Assembly (NCBI GenBank): GCA_013824045.1
Contig: PNND01000106.1
Span: 1-22,525, forward strand
DNA length: 22,525 nucleotides
Source of the DNA: Rhodobacter sp.
GTDB taxonomy: Bacteria; Pseudomonadota; Alphaproteobacteria; Rhodobacterales; Rhodobacteraceae
Direction: 5' to 3'
Position 1 is the stretch's first letter; every line of letters starts with the position of its first letter. Below the pieces are notes generated by a model. That model had not been told where the DNA came from, searched no databases, and was given only the letters and a program-made list of their open reading frames with translations. The translations under genes were made by a program, and so were the position numbers. Shown here piece by piece: positions 1-8,655 of this stretch.

Positions 1-1532
1 CCGTAGGACAGGATCGCCGCATCCGACCCCACTTTCATCACCCGACCCTTGCCGATCTCCAGCGGCACGCCGCGGGTGGGCAGGTCCACGCCCATGCCTT
101 CACCGCGCGGATAGCGGAAGGCGATGGGGCCTTCGTCATGGGCGATGGCGGTAGCGACCATATGGACAAGATCCGCCTCATCCCCTGCCGCCATGACAGT
201 GAACCCCGGCAGATTGGCGAGGAAGCCGATATCAAAGGCCCCGGCATGGGTGGCCCCGTCCTGCCCCACCAGACCGGCGCGATCGATGGCAAAGCGCACA
301 GGCAGGCCCTGCAGCGCCACGTCATGCACAATCTGATCGTAACCGCGTTGCAGGAAGGTGGAATAGATCGCGCAGACGGGCTTCAGCCCTGCCGCCGCCA
401 TACCAGCCGCGAAGGTCACGCCGTGCTGTTCGGCGATGCCCACGTCGAACACGCGGGCGGCAAAGCGTTTCGCCATGATATCCAGCCCGGTGCCCGACGG
501 CATGGCCGCCGTGATCGCCACCACACGCGGGTCGCGCGCGGCCTCATCCGTCAGGGCATTTCCGAAGACCGTGGTATAGGCGGGGGCGTTGGATTTGGCC
601 TTGGCCTGCTCGCCCGTCACCCGGTCGAATTTCGACACGCCGTGGTATTTGTCGGCCGCACTTTCCGCTGGAGCAAAGCCTTTGCCCTTCACCGTGACGG
701 CATGGATCAGCACCGGCCCTGTAGCCCGCGCCCGCGCCGCGCGCAGCGTTGCCAGCACCTGGCCCATGTCATGCCCATCGATCGGGCCAATGTAGGAGAA
801 CCCCAATTCCTCGAACAGCGTGCCGCCGCCGGGCATCCCGGTGACCAGTTGCCGCGCGCGGCGCGCGCCGTCGCGCATGGGGCCGGGCAGATGGGATTCG
901 AACTCCTCAGCCGCGGCCTTGAACAGCGCAAGCGGCCCCTTGGCCGCGATTTCATTGAGGTATTTCGATAAAGCGCCCACCGGGGGCGCGATGCTCATGT
1001 CATTGTCGTTCAGGATCACGAACAGCCGCTTGCCCAGATGGCCTGAATGGTTCATCGCCTCATAGGCCATGCCTGCCGTGATGGCCCCGTCGCCGATCAC
1101 GGCGATGGTGTCACCCACGGGCATCCCCATCTCGCGCCCCATGGCATAGCCAAGTGCGGCGGAGATCGAGGTGGAGCTGTGCGCGGCACCAAACGGATCG
1201 AATTCCGACTCGCTGCGCTTGGTAAAGCCCGAAAGCCCCCCGCTTTGCCGCAGGGTGGACATCCGGTCGCGCCGCCCAGTCAGGATCTTGTGCGGATAGC
1301 ATTGATGGCCCACGTCCCAGATCAGCTTGTCGCGCGGCGTGTCAAAGACAGCATGGATGGCCACCGTCAGTTCTACCACACCAAGCGATGATCCCAGATG
1401 CCCGCCGGTCTGCGAGACGGTGTTGATCACCTCGCGCCGCACCTCATGGGCCAGACGCGCTAGATCGGTATCGGTCAGCGCCTTCATGTCGGCGGGGCCG
1501 GAGACACGGTCGAGAAGTGGGGTGTCGGTCAT
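1..1532 (-). CDS. dxs: 1-deoxy-D-xylulose-5-phosphate synthase, 3' end beyond the window
   Basis: Cytosolic thiamine-diphosphate enzyme that condenses pyruvate and glyceraldehyde-3-phosphate, the first step of the MEP isoprenoid pathway feeding carotenoid and phytol synthesis. About 510 of the usual ~640 residues are visible. The N-terminus carries the family pattern [14 protein letters not shown], and further on are the thiamine-binding [16 protein letters not shown] and [12 protein letters not shown] (about 970-1115), followed by the transketolase pyrimidine domain with [11 protein letters not shown] and [11 protein letters not shown] chose the ATG at 1532 because GGAG at 1541-1544 sits 8 bases upstream; the in-frame ATG at 1538 is too close to it. 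The gene follows pufX after a strong terminator-like hairpin, the same neighbour as in Rhodobacter, so its transcription probably depends on readthrough from puf or on a promoter I could not identify. Confidence 0.96.
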   Translation of the reverse strand, partial: MTDTPLLDRVSGPADMKALTDTDLARLAHEVRREVINTVSQTGGHLGSSLGVVELTVAIHAVFDTPRDKLIWDVGHQCYPHKILTGRRDRMSTLRQSGGLSGFTKRSESEFDPFGAAHSSTSISAALGYAMGREMGMPVGDTIAVIGDGAITAGMAYEAMNHSGHLGKRLFVILNDNDMSIAPPVGALSKYLNEIAAKGPLALFKAAAEEFESHLPGPMRDGARRARQLVTGMPGGGTLFEELGFSYIGPIDGHDMGQVLATLRAARARATGPVLIHAVTVKGKGFAPAESAADKYHGVSKFDRVTGEQAKAKSNAPAYTTVFGNALTDEAARDPRVVAITAAMPSGTGLDIMAKRFAARVFDVGIAEQHGVTFAAGMAAAGLKPVCAIYSTFLQRGYDQIVHDVALQGLPVRFAIDRAGLVGQDGATHAGAFDIGFLANLPGFTVMAAGDEADLVHMVATAIAHDEGPIAFRYPRGEGMGVDLPTRGVPLEIGKGRVMKVGSDAAILSY

Positions 1533-1553
1533 CGTCATGCTCCGTTTCGCGGG

Positions 1554-1587
1554 AAAAAAGATGCCGTGTGGGGAAACCCACACGGCA
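1554..1587 (-). terminator. Rho-independent terminator between pufX and dxs
   Basis: An 11-bp perfect stem (arms 1562-1572 and 1577-1587) with a four-base loop is followed on the minus strand by ATCTTTTTT. This is a textbook intrinsic terminator for the long bch-puf transcript. It ends only about 20 bases before the dxs start, so it could also act as an attenuator for dxs. Confidence 0.9.
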
Positions 1588-1634
1588 CCAGGTCCCTGTC
1601 GCCAACAGGAAGGGAACCGGGCAAGTGGTTGCGC

Positions 1635-1700
1635 CCCGGATCCGGGCCGGCGTTTGGCCCGAATGTAGTGGCCCGGGCGAGGCGTTGGTCCCGCCCGGGC
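1635..1700 (-). other. GC-rich hairpins in the pufX 3' untranslated region
   Basis: Two inverted repeats lie just after the pufX stop. One is a 9-bp stem (GCCCGGGCG at 1671-1679 with its complement at 1692-1700). The other is a 12-base palindrome, CCCGGATCCGGG, at 1635-1646. In Rhodobacter, hairpins at the 3' end of puf mRNA protect it from exonucleases; the same role here is an inference. Confidence 0.6.
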
Positions 1701-1710
1701 TTGGATGGTG

Positions 1711-1935
1711 TCAGGCCGTCTGCGTTTCCGCCGGGGCCGTGATCAGAAAGGCGTTCGGATCGGGGGCCTGCTTGCTTTCCTCGGGCAGCAGGAGGCCGAC
1801 GCCCCAGACTGCCAGAAGGATCGCGCCCACCGAGAGGAGGAACAAAGCCGCCCATCCCGCACCCGCAAGCATCTGATAGAGCACCCAGGAACGAAGGGCA
1901 GAGCCGCGTTTCTGTTCAAAGAAGTTGTCTGACAT
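1711..1935 (-). CDS. pufX: PufX, LH1-reaction centre core complex protein
   Basis: A 74-residue single-pass membrane protein. In Rhodobacter, PufX leaves a gap in the LH1 ring so that quinone can leave the reaction centre. It has a polar N-terminus ([12 protein letters not shown]), one hydrophobic helix at about residues 20-50 with several Gly and Ala ([18 protein letters not shown]), and a Pro-rich tail. The GLxLPE...QAP pattern after the helix is the part I recognise best from R. capsulatus PufX. It starts 10 bases after pufM with a GAGGGGATAACC ribosome site. PufX sequences diverge strongly, so the call rests on position, size, topology and this short motif. Its presence places the organism in the Rhodobacter-like group, which lacks the reaction-centre cytochrome gene pufC. 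Confidence 0.9.
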   Translation of the reverse strand: MSDNFFEQKRGSALRSWVLYQMLAGAGWAALFLLSVGAILLAVWGVGLLLPEESKQAPDPNAFLITAPAETQTA

Positions 1936-1945
1936 GGTTATCCCC

Positions 1946-2869
1946 TCAATCCAGCGGCGCGTAGCCGTGGTCTTGCGCCCACACGAACCAGTTGTCGACG
2001 ACAGTGCCGGTCAGAAGGATACCGATACCGCCGGTCAGCGTGACCAGCACCGCAAACCACCAGGCCCAACGGTGAATGCCTTCCATCGTGGCGTTGAAGC
2101 CCATGGTCCAGCGCCAGAAGAGCGCTGCACGTTCGGACGCCGTGCCACGGTCGGCGATCTGCTCCAGTTCACGGTCGCCACCGAAGCGCGACACCGCAAG
2201 AATGGTCGCCCCGTGCATCGCAAACAAGAGAGCCGACCCGTAAAGGAAGACGATCGAGAGTGCGTGGAAGGGGTTGTAGAACAGGTTGCCGTAGGTCAGC
2301 GAGAAGTTGTTGGTCCAGTCGAGGTGGGTGAAGATGCCGTAGGGCACGGCTTCCGACCACGAGCCCATCAGGATCGGGCGGAACAGGCCCAGCACAAGGA
2401 ACAACCAGATGGCGCTGGCAAAGGCCCAGCTCACATGTTTGCCCATGCCCAGCGCTTCGGCGCGCAGATAGGTGCGCACCCACCAGGACAGGACCGAGAC
2501 CAATAGGAAGAAGGACGCGATCAGCCACAGACCGCCTTCGGCGATGGGCGCGAAGCCCAGACCGTATTCGGACGACGGCGGCTCCAGCGAGAACCAGAAC
2601 AGATCCCGCATGAAGACAGCCGGGTTGAAGCCAGCCTGATACCAGTACCAGGCCCCCACCAGCATGAACCAGACCGCGCCGGACATCAGCGAGATCACCC
2701 CCATCGTGCCCAGATAGACGGGCCCGAGTTGGGCGTTTCCGAACCAGCCGGCCAAGGTGGAGAAGCTTGCCCCCTTGGTCCGGTTGGAAAGTTCAACCGC
2801 TTCGACCATTCCCATTTCGGGGGCGGCCTGCACCTGAACTTGCGTGAAGATGTTCTGATACTCAGCCAT
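1946..2869 (-). CDS. pufM: Photosynthetic reaction centre M subunit
   Basis: A 307-residue, five-helix membrane protein that with PufL binds the bacteriochlorophylls, bacteriopheophytins, quinones and non-haem iron. The expected ligands are in place: His182 and His202 for bacteriochlorophyll, and His219, Glu234 and His266 for iron, with conserved stretches FYNPFHALS and [11 protein letters not shown]. Length is as usual for the family. The start overlaps the end of pufL by 8 bases (ATGGCTGA), and GGAGG inside the pufL 3' end lies five bases before the ATG, so the two subunits are probably translationally coupled. Confidence 0.98.
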   Translation of the reverse strand: MAEYQNIFTQVQVQAAPEMGMVEAVELSNRTKGASFSTLAGWFGNAQLGPVYLGTMGVISLMSGAVWFMLVGAWYWYQAGFNPAVFMRDLFWFSLEPPSSEYGLGFAPIAEGGLWLIASFFLLVSVLSWWVRTYLRAEALGMGKHVSWAFASAIWLFLVLGLFRPILMGSWSEAVPYGIFTHLDWTNNFSLTYGNLFYNPFHALSIVFLYGSALLFAMHGATILAVSRFGGDRELEQIADRGTASERAALFWRWTMGFNATMEGIHRWAWWFAVLVTLTGGIGILLTGTVVDNWFVWAQDHGYAPLD

Positions 2870-3710
2870 TTACGCCTCCTGCGATATCAGCCCACCACGG
2901 CAGCTGCAGCCACCAATCCCACCAGACAACCCACTGGTCGAACCAGATGGTGCCAGAGATGACGATGCAGACCGCGCTCCAGAACCCGGCGTTCAGCGCC
3001 AGAAAAAGGCCAACACGGTGGATCCCGAGGGTGCCAACGGAGTAACCGATCAGGTCGCGGAAATAGGTGTCTTCATGGTCCGGCGTCCGCATTTCCTTGC
3101 CCTTTTCGGGGTTCGCAGCGGACAGGATCAGGGCACCATGCAGCGACAACGCCAAGGCGGTCGTGAAGAAGAACGACACGGCGATCATATGGGCCGGATT
3201 GTAGTGAAAGTTGCCATACTGGTAGCCGACGTTGGACACCCAATCGAGATGGCTCCAGATGCCGTACGGAAAGCCATGGGCCCAAGCCCCCATCAGCAGG
3301 GGCCGGAAAACCACAAGTGTCACATAGGCAAAGATGGCGACGCCAAAGGCGACAGGCACATGAAAGCCCATCCCCAGCTTGCGGCAGATCTCGACCTCGC
3401 GCAGTGCCCATGAGATGAAGGCCCCAATCGCGCAGATCGTGATCAACTGCCACAGTCCCCCGTTCAACAGGGGCGCAAATCCCAGCCCGTATTCGATGGG
3501 CGGCGGATCAATTGAAATGAGCCACGGGTTCCAGACACCTTCCATGGCGGTGCCATAGAAAATCAGGATCGTGCCCAGCGCCGCGAAGAAGAATGTCGTG
3601 ACGCCAAAGAAACCGACATAGAAAGGCCCGACCCAGAAGTCGAACAGATTCCCGCCGATCAGCGTGCCACCTGGCACGCGGTATTTTCGTTCGAAGCTGA
3701 GCAGTGCCAT
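2862..3710 (-). CDS. pufL: Photosynthetic reaction centre L subunit
   Basis: A 282-residue, five-helix membrane subunit of the type-II reaction centre. Counting Met, His154 and His174 fit the bacteriochlorophyll ligands, and His191 and His231 fit the non-haem iron ligands. The stretches FHYNPAHM and [13 protein letters not shown] are characteristic. A purine-rich ribosome site (GGAGAGGGAAGC) directly precedes the ATG. It is separated from pufA by 120 bases that contain a very stable hairpin, and it overlaps pufM. The reaction-centre genes are therefore the 3' part of a processed puf message. Confidence 0.98.
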   Translation of the reverse strand: MALLSFERKYRVPGGTLIGGNLFDFWVGPFYVGFFGVTTFFFAALGTILIFYGTAMEGVWNPWLISIDPPPIEYGLGFAPLLNGGLWQLITICAIGAFISWALREVEICRKLGMGFHVPVAFGVAIFAYVTLVVFRPLLMGAWAHGFPYGIWSHLDWVSNVGYQYGNFHYNPAHMIAVSFFFTTALALSLHGALILSAANPEKGKEMRTPDHEDTYFRDLIGYSVGTLGIHRVGLFLALNAGFWSAVCIVISGTIWFDQWVVWWDWWLQLPWWADIAGGVNG

Positions 3711-3780
3711 GCTTCCCTCTCCGCTGTGTTGCGCCCGGCGGTCGTCGCTGGTGCCGTCTGAAAACCCGTTCAGGGTCGCC

Positions 3781-3809
3781 GCGGGCGAAGGAATATTCCC
3801 TCCGCCCGC
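3781..3809 (-). promoter_or_regulatory. Long hairpin between pufA and pufL (mRNA stabiliser)
   Basis: On the minus strand GCGGGCGGAGGGA pairs with UUCCUUCGCCCGC, with two G-U pairs, around a loop of about three bases. In R. capsulatus an equivalent stem-loop blocks 3'-5' decay so that pufBA mRNA outlives pufLM mRNA, which sets the LH1 to reaction-centre ratio. Position and stability match, and there is no T-tract, so it is not a terminator. Confidence 0.85.
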
Positions 3810-3815
3810 AGCCAG

Positions 3816-3827
3816 TGCCTTGCGGCA
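3816..3827 (-). other. Small GCAA-tetraloop hairpin after pufA
   Basis: TGCC-GCAA-GGCA on the minus strand forms a 4-bp stem capped by a GNRA-type tetraloop, three bases after the pufA stop and just 5' of the large hairpin. It may add to the stability of the pufBA 3' end. The stem is short, so it could be chance. Confidence 0.35.
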
Positions 3828-3830
3828 TCG

Positions 3831-4007
3831 TTACTCGGTCGCGACAACAGGTGCGCCACCGGCGGCTGCTGCGGTTTGGAACCAGTTCAGCCCGTTGCTC
3901 AGAACCACGAGGTGGATCATCGCAGCGAGAAGGAACAGGAAGACACCCTGAGCCACGAAGACGCGGCGGGGGTCGAAGATCAGCCAGATTTTGTAGAATT
4001 TCGACAT
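3831..4007 (-). CDS. pufA: Light-harvesting LH1 alpha polypeptide
   Basis: A 58-residue antenna polypeptide. The N-terminus [16 protein letters not shown], the single membrane helix, His32 (the bacteriochlorophyll axial ligand, in [14 protein letters not shown]) and the Ala-rich periplasmic tail are typical of Rhodobacter LH1 alpha. I used the ATG at 4007 because GGAGG lies 8 bases upstream; the frame stays open to 4064 but that extension overlaps pufB. It follows pufB by 13 bases, the usual B-then-A order. Its mRNA segment is bounded downstream by the strong hairpin before pufL. Confidence 0.97.
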   Translation of the reverse strand: MSKFYKIWLIFDPRRVFVAQGVFLFLLAAMIHLVVLSNGLNWFQTAAAAGGAPVVATE

Positions 4008-4020
4008 GGTATGATCCTCC

Positions 4021-4170
4021 TCAGAACCAGGGGCGCCAGATGTACGTGGCGATATGCGCGACAACGGCGATGGCTGCGAACAGCCAAAGCCCGCTCATAT
4101 ACACCGAGTGCAGTTCCTGCGCCTGCTCGTCGGTCAGACCTGTGAAACTCAGGTCGCTCTTATCAGCCAT
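4021..4170 (-). CDS. pufB: Light-harvesting LH1 beta polypeptide
   Basis: A 49-residue antenna polypeptide, [20 protein letters not shown] followed by a conserved His21, one membrane helix, the ligand His39 in [11 protein letters not shown], and the C-terminal RPWF that ends LH1 beta chains. Each alpha/beta pair binds two bacteriochlorophylls and carotenoid in the ring around the reaction centre. GGAGG six bases before the ATG is a strong ribosome site. The 155-base leader upstream contains hairpins expected to shield the 5' end of the small pufBA message. Confidence 0.97.
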   Translation of the reverse strand: MADKSDLSFTGLTDEQAQELHSVYMSGLWLFAAIAVVAHIATYIWRPWF

Positions 4171-4196
4171 AACAATCCTCCGGATGGATTAGCTGA

Positions 4197-4243
4197 GCCG
4201 CAATCCCTGCGGCGGGGTTACGGTCGGGCGGAATGCCTTTCCG
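4197..4243 (-). promoter_or_regulatory. Hairpins in the pufBA mRNA leader
   Basis: Two stem-loops precede pufB: GCCGCA/TGCGGC with a five-base loop (4197-4213) and CGGAA/TTCCG with a five-base loop (4229-4243). In Rhodobacter the pufB leader is folded and protects the processed message from RNase E-type attack. Structure is seen; function is inferred. The interval between pufQ and pufB (4171-4325) holds no other recognisable gene apart from an 11-codon GTG reading frame at 4218-4253. Confidence 0.55.
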
Positions 4244-4325
4244 TTTTTTTCACCGTCCCACGATGGTCTGCGGGGCGGCGAAGCGGTGACGGGCTGGGCG
4301 CAACCCGGTGAAGTCGTCCGCCGTG

Positions 4326-4547
4326 TTAAGGGCGGAAGATATTGGGCGTGATCGACCCCGCCTCGCGCCAAGCGCGGGCCAGCGGGCCATTCACGGGCAG
4401 CCGCCGTTCGGTGATCGTCTGCACGATCCAGGCGACGGCTGCGAAAGGGATCACCACAAGGAAGATGACGGCGAAATAGGCGTAAAACTCGACGCGCGGC
4501 GCACGGTGGGCGTGATGGCCCTGTCCGTCTGCGGAATGATCGCTCAT
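4326..4547 (-). CDS. pufQ: PufQ, bacteriochlorophyll synthesis-associated membrane protein
   Basis: A 73-residue protein with a His-rich N-terminus ([17 protein letters not shown]), one strongly hydrophobic helix at about residues 23-44, and the C-terminus [20 protein letters not shown], which I recognise from Rhodobacter PufQ. It is needed for normal bacteriochlorophyll levels; a role in carrying pigment intermediates or stimulating their synthesis has been proposed. The ATG shares ATGA with the bchZ stop, so it is probably translated by coupling to bchZ. In R. capsulatus a puf promoter lies inside the end of bchZ; I could not pin one down here. Confidence 0.94.
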   Translation of the reverse strand: MSDHSADGQGHHAHRAPRVEFYAYFAVIFLVVIPFAAVAWIVQTITERRLPVNGPLARAWREAGSITPNIFRP

Positions 4548-6019
4548 GCAGTTCCTCCCTTTGAATTTGTGCCGAACGCGCCACGCAGCGCCTCGACGGT
4601 TTCCTTGACCACCCGTTCATCCCCTTGGTCGAGCGCGGCCTTTTCGGCCGCGTCACGCAGGGTGCGCGCGGCAGAAATGCGGGTCAGGATCGGGTGTTCG
4701 GAAACGATCCGGTCCAGCTCTGCCTGTGCATCGACATCCCAAGGGAAATCGCGGCGCAGGGTCGTGGGGGTGGCGGCGGCGCTGTCCATGTCCGAGCCAA
4801 GCGGCAGGATGTGGAACAGCGCTTCGAACAGGCCGTTGCAGACTTCCTGCAACAGCCAGACACAGCCGGCATAGCCCATGAAGGGCGTGCCAGTATGGCG
4901 GCGGATGGCGGCTCCGGGGAACGAGGCCGCAATGAAATGCGGCTGCGGCCCGTGGCCTGCCTTCAACTCGGCGAGGTACATCTTTTCGTTGATCGACCCC
5001 ATCATCACCAGCGGGCGATGCTGGCGGATCAGCGCGCGCACCTGTTCGTTGTTCGTCTTGGTCCCCGCCGTGCGGGCCACGGCGAATGCGCAGGGCAGGC
5101 CCAGATCGTTTTCCAGATAATTGCGGATGCCGCGGGCATAGGTTTCATTCGCCACGATGGCGAAATTCGCCGTGCCAAAGAAATCCTGCGTCACCGACCG
5201 CCACAGATCCCAGACCGGCTTGAGCGTGGAATGCTTTTCCCGCGCGATGAAGGGTTCGGGGTCCAGACCCAGCAACTCGCCCAGCTTGCGCAGGAATTTC
5301 GTCGTGCTGTCCAGCCCGACGGGCGCCTGCAGATAGGGCTTGCCCAGCACCTCGGCCAGACCGCGCCCGAATTCGCGATACATGACGATGTTCACATCGG
5401 CATTCACCAGATTGCGCATCTCGGCCAGATGGGCGCCGAGCGGCATGACCATGTTGACCTCGGCCCCGATGCCTTCGACCAGGCGGCGGATCTCGTGCAG
5501 GTCCGACGCCATGTTGAAGACGCCATACATCGGGCCAAGGATGTTCACGCGCGGCTTGTCGCCGGGTTCGCGCTTCTTCTCGACCGGCATCCGGCCCTTG
5601 GTCTGGCCGAACTCGGTGAAGATCCATGTCATCGCGCGATCGGCGCATTGCCATTGATCCTCGTCGATCGTGCGCGGCAGGAAGCGTTGGATATTCGTGC
5701 CCTGCGGCGTCACACCGCCGCCGATCATTTCCGAGATGGACCCCGTGACCACTACCGCCGGCAGCGCGGGATCGAGCGTCTTCCACGCCCGGGCCATCGA
5801 AGCCTCGGTGCCCGAAGTCATTTCATCTTCGCCAAGCCCCGTGACCACGATGGGCAATTCATGCGGCGGCAGCGCGTCGGTGTAATGCAGCACCGATGTC
5901 ACCGGCAGGTTTTCACAGCCCACCGGGCCGTCGATGACGACCTGCAATCCCTTGACGGCGCAGAAGGCATAAACCGCCCCCCAATAGCCCCCTGCCCGAT
6001 CATGATCCTGCACAAGCAT
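4544..6019 (-). CDS. bchZ: Chlorophyllide a reductase subunit Z
   Basis: A 491-residue nitrogenase-like catalytic subunit. With BchY it forms the component that reduces ring B of chlorophyllide a in bacteriochlorophyll a synthesis, using electrons from BchX. The N-terminal [20 protein letters not shown] contains Cys35, which in this family supplies one ligand to the [4Fe-4S] cluster shared with BchY. The body shows NifK/BchB-type Rossmann repeats ([20 protein letters not shown]) and [20 protein letters not shown] near the C-terminus. The start overlaps the bchY stop by one base (TGATG) and the stop overlaps pufQ (ATGA), so it links the bch and puf parts of one transcript. Confidence 0.97.
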   Translation of the reverse strand: MLVQDHDRAGGYWGAVYAFCAVKGLQVVIDGPVGCENLPVTSVLHYTDALPPHELPIVVTGLGEDEMTSGTEASMARAWKTLDPALPAVVVTGSISEMIGGGVTPQGTNIQRFLPRTIDEDQWQCADRAMTWIFTEFGQTKGRMPVEKKREPGDKPRVNILGPMYGVFNMASDLHEIRRLVEGIGAEVNMVMPLGAHLAEMRNLVNADVNIVMYREFGRGLAEVLGKPYLQAPVGLDSTTKFLRKLGELLGLDPEPFIAREKHSTLKPVWDLWRSVTQDFFGTANFAIVANETYARGIRNYLENDLGLPCAFAVARTAGTKTNNEQVRALIRQHRPLVMMGSINEKMYLAELKAGHGPQPHFIAASFPGAAIRRHTGTPFMGYAGCVWLLQEVCNGLFEALFHILPLGSDMDSAAATPTTLRRDFPWDVDAQAELDRIVSEHPILTRISAARTLRDAAEKAALDQGDERVVKETVEALRGAFGTNSKGGTA

Positions 6020-7590
6020 CAGATCATCTCCTCGGCCTTGGCGGCTTTGGCCATCTTGTCGAGCTTCTTCTGATGCGTGGCGCGGAAATCGGGGCGCAGG
6101 TTCGGCGCGCCTTCCCAGATGCCTGCGGTATCACCGGTGCCGACACCTTCGAAGAATTCCTTCATGCCGTCCATGCGCCCCTTATTGGCCATGGCAGCAT
6201 TGACAACCTGGGCAAGGCTGCCGGCCCCCGCTGGCCCCATCAGGGGGCGCGCGGAAATCAGGTTGGTGAAGTAAAGCGCCGGGATCGCCAGTTCCTTGGC
6301 CTTCTGCACCACAGGCGTGGTGCCGATGGCCAGATCGGGACGGAAAGCCTCCATCGCGGCGCAGTCATCCTCAAGGCTCGCGCGATACTTCACCGCGACG
6401 CCGCGCGCCTCCAACCAGTCACGGTCGGCCGCGCTCCATTCATTCCGGGCGCAGGCGGTGCCGACATAGGGCACTTCCGCGCCGCTTTCGATCAGCAGGC
6501 GGGCGACCAAAAGTTCCGACCCTTCATAGCCCGACAGCGTGATCCGGCCCTTGACCGGATTGTCGGCCAAGGCCGCCTTGATCGCCGCGCCAAAGCCGTT
6601 CTGGGCTGCAGCAACCCGATCCGCCGCCACGCCATAGGCTGCACCTATGGCTGCCAGCCAATCCATCGTGCCGTCATGGCCCACGGGGGCAGAGCCCACG
6701 ATCTTGCGCCCGGCCGCCTGAAATTCGCGGATCGCGGCGGTGTAGAAAGGATGGATCGCCGCCACCACGCCGCAATCGAGCGCGGCATAAAGCTCGCGCC
6801 ATTCGCGGCAGGGCACGACAGGCCCAGCCGCCAGCCCAAGCGGGGCCAGCATCGCGCCGATCATCATCGGATCGGCCGGGAACATCTCGCCCAGCAGGGC
6901 GACCGTGGGGCGATCAGACCGCCCACGTTCGGGCGCGGCCACAGGGCCGGCCTCGATCTCGGTACGGGCATATTTCAGCATGGCGCCCGCCAGCACATCT
7001 TTGGCCTCGGCATGGGTCGGCACGCCAAAGCCCGGCACGTCGATGCCCACGATGCGCACACCGTTGATTTCGTTGGGGAGCAGCTTCAGCGGGACGCCGC
7101 TGGCCGTGGGAACGCAGAGGTTCGTGATCACAACCGCATCATAGCGGTCGGGATCAGCCAGTTCATGCACCGCGTCGCGGATATCTTCGAACAGTTTGCC
7201 GGTGACCAACGTTTCCGAATTGAACGGGACGTAACCCACCGACCGCCGCGCACCGTAGAAATGCGACACGAAGGTCAGGCCGTAGACGCAGCAGGCAGAC
7301 CCCGACAGGACCGTCGCCACGCGCCGCATCCGCAAGCCGACGCGCAAAGACCCGAAGGCCGGGCACATGCTTTGCGGTTTGTCATGCGGGCCTTGCGGAT
7401 AATCGGCGGCGTACTGGTCCAGTATCTCGGAATTGCCGGCCGCGCGGGCGGCGGCCTCCATCTCGGCGGCCCCGGCATGGCAACCCATGCCGTCGACCGG
7501 CGCGCCCGCCATGGCAGGCGCAGCCGCATCCCGGACCCCTTCGGTCACCGGGGTTTGGTCAGCCATGTCATAGCGGGTTTCGCTGGTCAT
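6019..7590 (-). CDS. bchY: Chlorophyllide a reductase subunit Y
   Basis: A 523-residue partner of BchZ in chlorophyllide a oxidoreductase. Three cysteines in the expected context are present: Cys76 ([13 protein letters not shown]), Cys101 ([12 protein letters not shown]) and Cys159 ([11 protein letters not shown]), which fit the three BchY ligands of the shared [4Fe-4S] cluster. The C-terminal part shows [20 protein letters not shown] and [13 protein letters not shown]. The first ~40 residues look poorly conserved, so the in-frame Met codons at 9 and 27 are alternative starts. I chose the ATG at 7590, which shares TAATG with the micro-ORF upstream and follows a purine-rich GGAAAGG. Confidence 0.96.
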   Translation of the reverse strand: MTSETRYDMADQTPVTEGVRDAAAPAMAGAPVDGMGCHAGAAEMEAAARAAGNSEILDQYAADYPQGPHDKPQSMCPAFGSLRVGLRMRRVATVLSGSACCVYGLTFVSHFYGARRSVGYVPFNSETLVTGKLFEDIRDAVHELADPDRYDAVVITNLCVPTASGVPLKLLPNEINGVRIVGIDVPGFGVPTHAEAKDVLAGAMLKYARTEIEAGPVAAPERGRSDRPTVALLGEMFPADPMMIGAMLAPLGLAAGPVVPCREWRELYAALDCGVVAAIHPFYTAAIREFQAAGRKIVGSAPVGHDGTMDWLAAIGAAYGVAADRVAAAQNGFGAAIKAALADNPVKGRITLSGYEGSELLVARLLIESGAEVPYVGTACARNEWSAADRDWLEARGVAVKYRASLEDDCAAMEAFRPDLAIGTTPVVQKAKELAIPALYFTNLISARPLMGPAGAGSLAQVVNAAMANKGRMDGMKEFFEGVGTGDTAGIWEGAPNLRPDFRATHQKKLDKMAKAAKAEEMI

Positions 7591-7661
7591 TACTTTGTGC
7601 CTTTCCGGGCGATGGCGCGCAGCGCTTCTTCAAGCTTTTCAAGAAGTTGCAGATCAAACAT
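7590..7661 (-). CDS. Possible 23-residue micro-ORF between bchX and bchY
   Basis: This short frame starts inside the end of bchX (ATGTTTGA shares the bchX stop) and ends at TAATG, where its stop overlaps the bchY start. The peptide begins [20 protein letters not shown]; leucines at 4, 6, 7, 10 and 14 and Ile17 would form an amphipathic, mostly charged helix. I recognise no family. It exactly fills the gap between two genes that are otherwise coupled in this operon, so it may only pass ribosomes from bchX to bchY (a coupling leader) or may make a real small protein. A chance frame is possible because it is so short. Confidence 0.45.
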   Translation of the reverse strand: MFDLQLLEKLEEALRAIARKGTK

Positions 7662-8655
7662 TGTCGTAGACCACTTCCAGCGACTTCACCTCGGCCGAGT
7701 ACTTGCCGCGCATGTCGGCATCGCTTGCCGGGGTCAGCACGAAATCGGCACCCGTGGTTTCGGCATCGAACAGGCCCAGAAGGCCGTCCTGCGTCAGCGG
7801 TTTGGGCCGCAGCGGCGGGGCCTCGGCAACGTTCTCGGCCAGTTCGGTGAACAGGCCACCCCATTGCGTGGCGTGGGTGCCGACGATCTGGTAATTGGCC
7901 GATTTGCGGCGCAGGTCGTCATCGGCGGGGATGGAGGCAAGGATCGGGATATTGACCGCCTGCGCAAAGGCCGCAGCCTCGCCCGTGCCGTCATCCTTGT
8001 TGATGACCATGCCCGCGACGCCCACATTGCCGCCCAGCTTGCGGAAATATTCCACCGCCGAGCAGACGTTGTTGGCCACATACAGCGACTGCAGGTCGTT
8101 CGAGGCGACCACAATCACCTTCTGCGCCATGTCGCGGGCGATCGGTAAACCGAAGCCGCCGCAAACCACGTCGCCAAGGAAATCCAAGAGGACATAGTCG
8201 AAGTCCCAGTCGTGGAAGCCCAGCTTTTCCAGCAGTTCAAAACCGTGGATGATCCCGCGCCCGCCGCAACCGCGACCGACCTCCGGCCCGCCCAGTTCCA
8301 TCGCGAAGACGCCGCCGCGTTTGAAGCAGACATCGCCGATCTTCACCTCTTCGCCCGCAAGTTTCTTGCGGGTGGAGGTTTCGATGATCGTCGGGCAGGC
8401 CTTGCCGCCGAACAGCAGGCTGGTGGTATCGGATTTCGGATCGCAGCCGATCAGCAGCACGCGCTTGCCATTCTCGGCCATCATGTGGCTGAGGTTCGCG
8501 AGCGTGAAGGATTTGCCGATGCCGCCCTTGCCGTAGATCGCGATGATCTGGGTTTTCTTCGTGGGCTCGCCCTGCGGCACCTCGAGCGTGGGTTCTTCGT
8601 GGGCTTCGTCCCGCAGACGGGCGTCGAAGTCCTTGAGGTTCGGAACGTCGTTCAT
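7654..8655 (-). CDS. bchX: Chlorophyllide a reductase iron protein, subunit X
   Basis: A 333-residue NifH-like, ATP-dependent electron donor to BchYZ. The P-loop YGKGGIGKS is at residues 41-49, CDPKSDTT at 71-78, and the two cysteines that bind the [4Fe-4S] cluster between subunits are Cys130 (GRGCGGRG) and Cys165 ([11 protein letters not shown]). I chose the ATG at 8655 ([10 protein letters not shown]), which overlaps the bchC stop as ATGA; the frame extends 12 codons further up but inside bchC. Length equals that usual for Rhodobacter BchX. Its start is coupled to bchC and it shares the PpsR-controlled bchC promoter. Confidence 0.97.
   Translation of the reverse strand: MNDVPNLKDFDARLRDEAHEEPTLEVPQGEPTKKTQIIAIYGKGGIGKSFTLANLSHMMAENGKRVLLIGCDPKSDTTSLLFGGKACPTIIETSTRKKLAGEEVKIGDVCFKRGGVFAMELGGPEVGRGCGGRGIIHGFELLEKLGFHDWDFDYVLLDFLGDVVCGGFGLPIARDMAQKVIVVASNDLQSLYVANNVCSAVEYFRKLGGNVGVAGMVINKDDGTGEAAAFAQAVNIPILASIPADDDLRRKSANYQIVGTHATQWGGLFTELAENVAEAPPLRPKPLTQDGLLGLFDAETTGADFVLTPASDADMRGKYSAEVKSLEVVYDNV

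Noticed and set aside
4625..6073. Plus-strand open frame of 482 codons opposite bchZ
   Set aside because: Antisense shadow; BchZ on the minus strand has intact family motifs and coupled junctions.
6073..8148. Plus-strand open frame of 691 codons opposite bchX and bchY
   Set aside because: It is the antisense shadow of GC-rich coding DNA, full of Arg, His, Gly and Ala with no family motif, while the minus strand encodes intact BchX and BchY.
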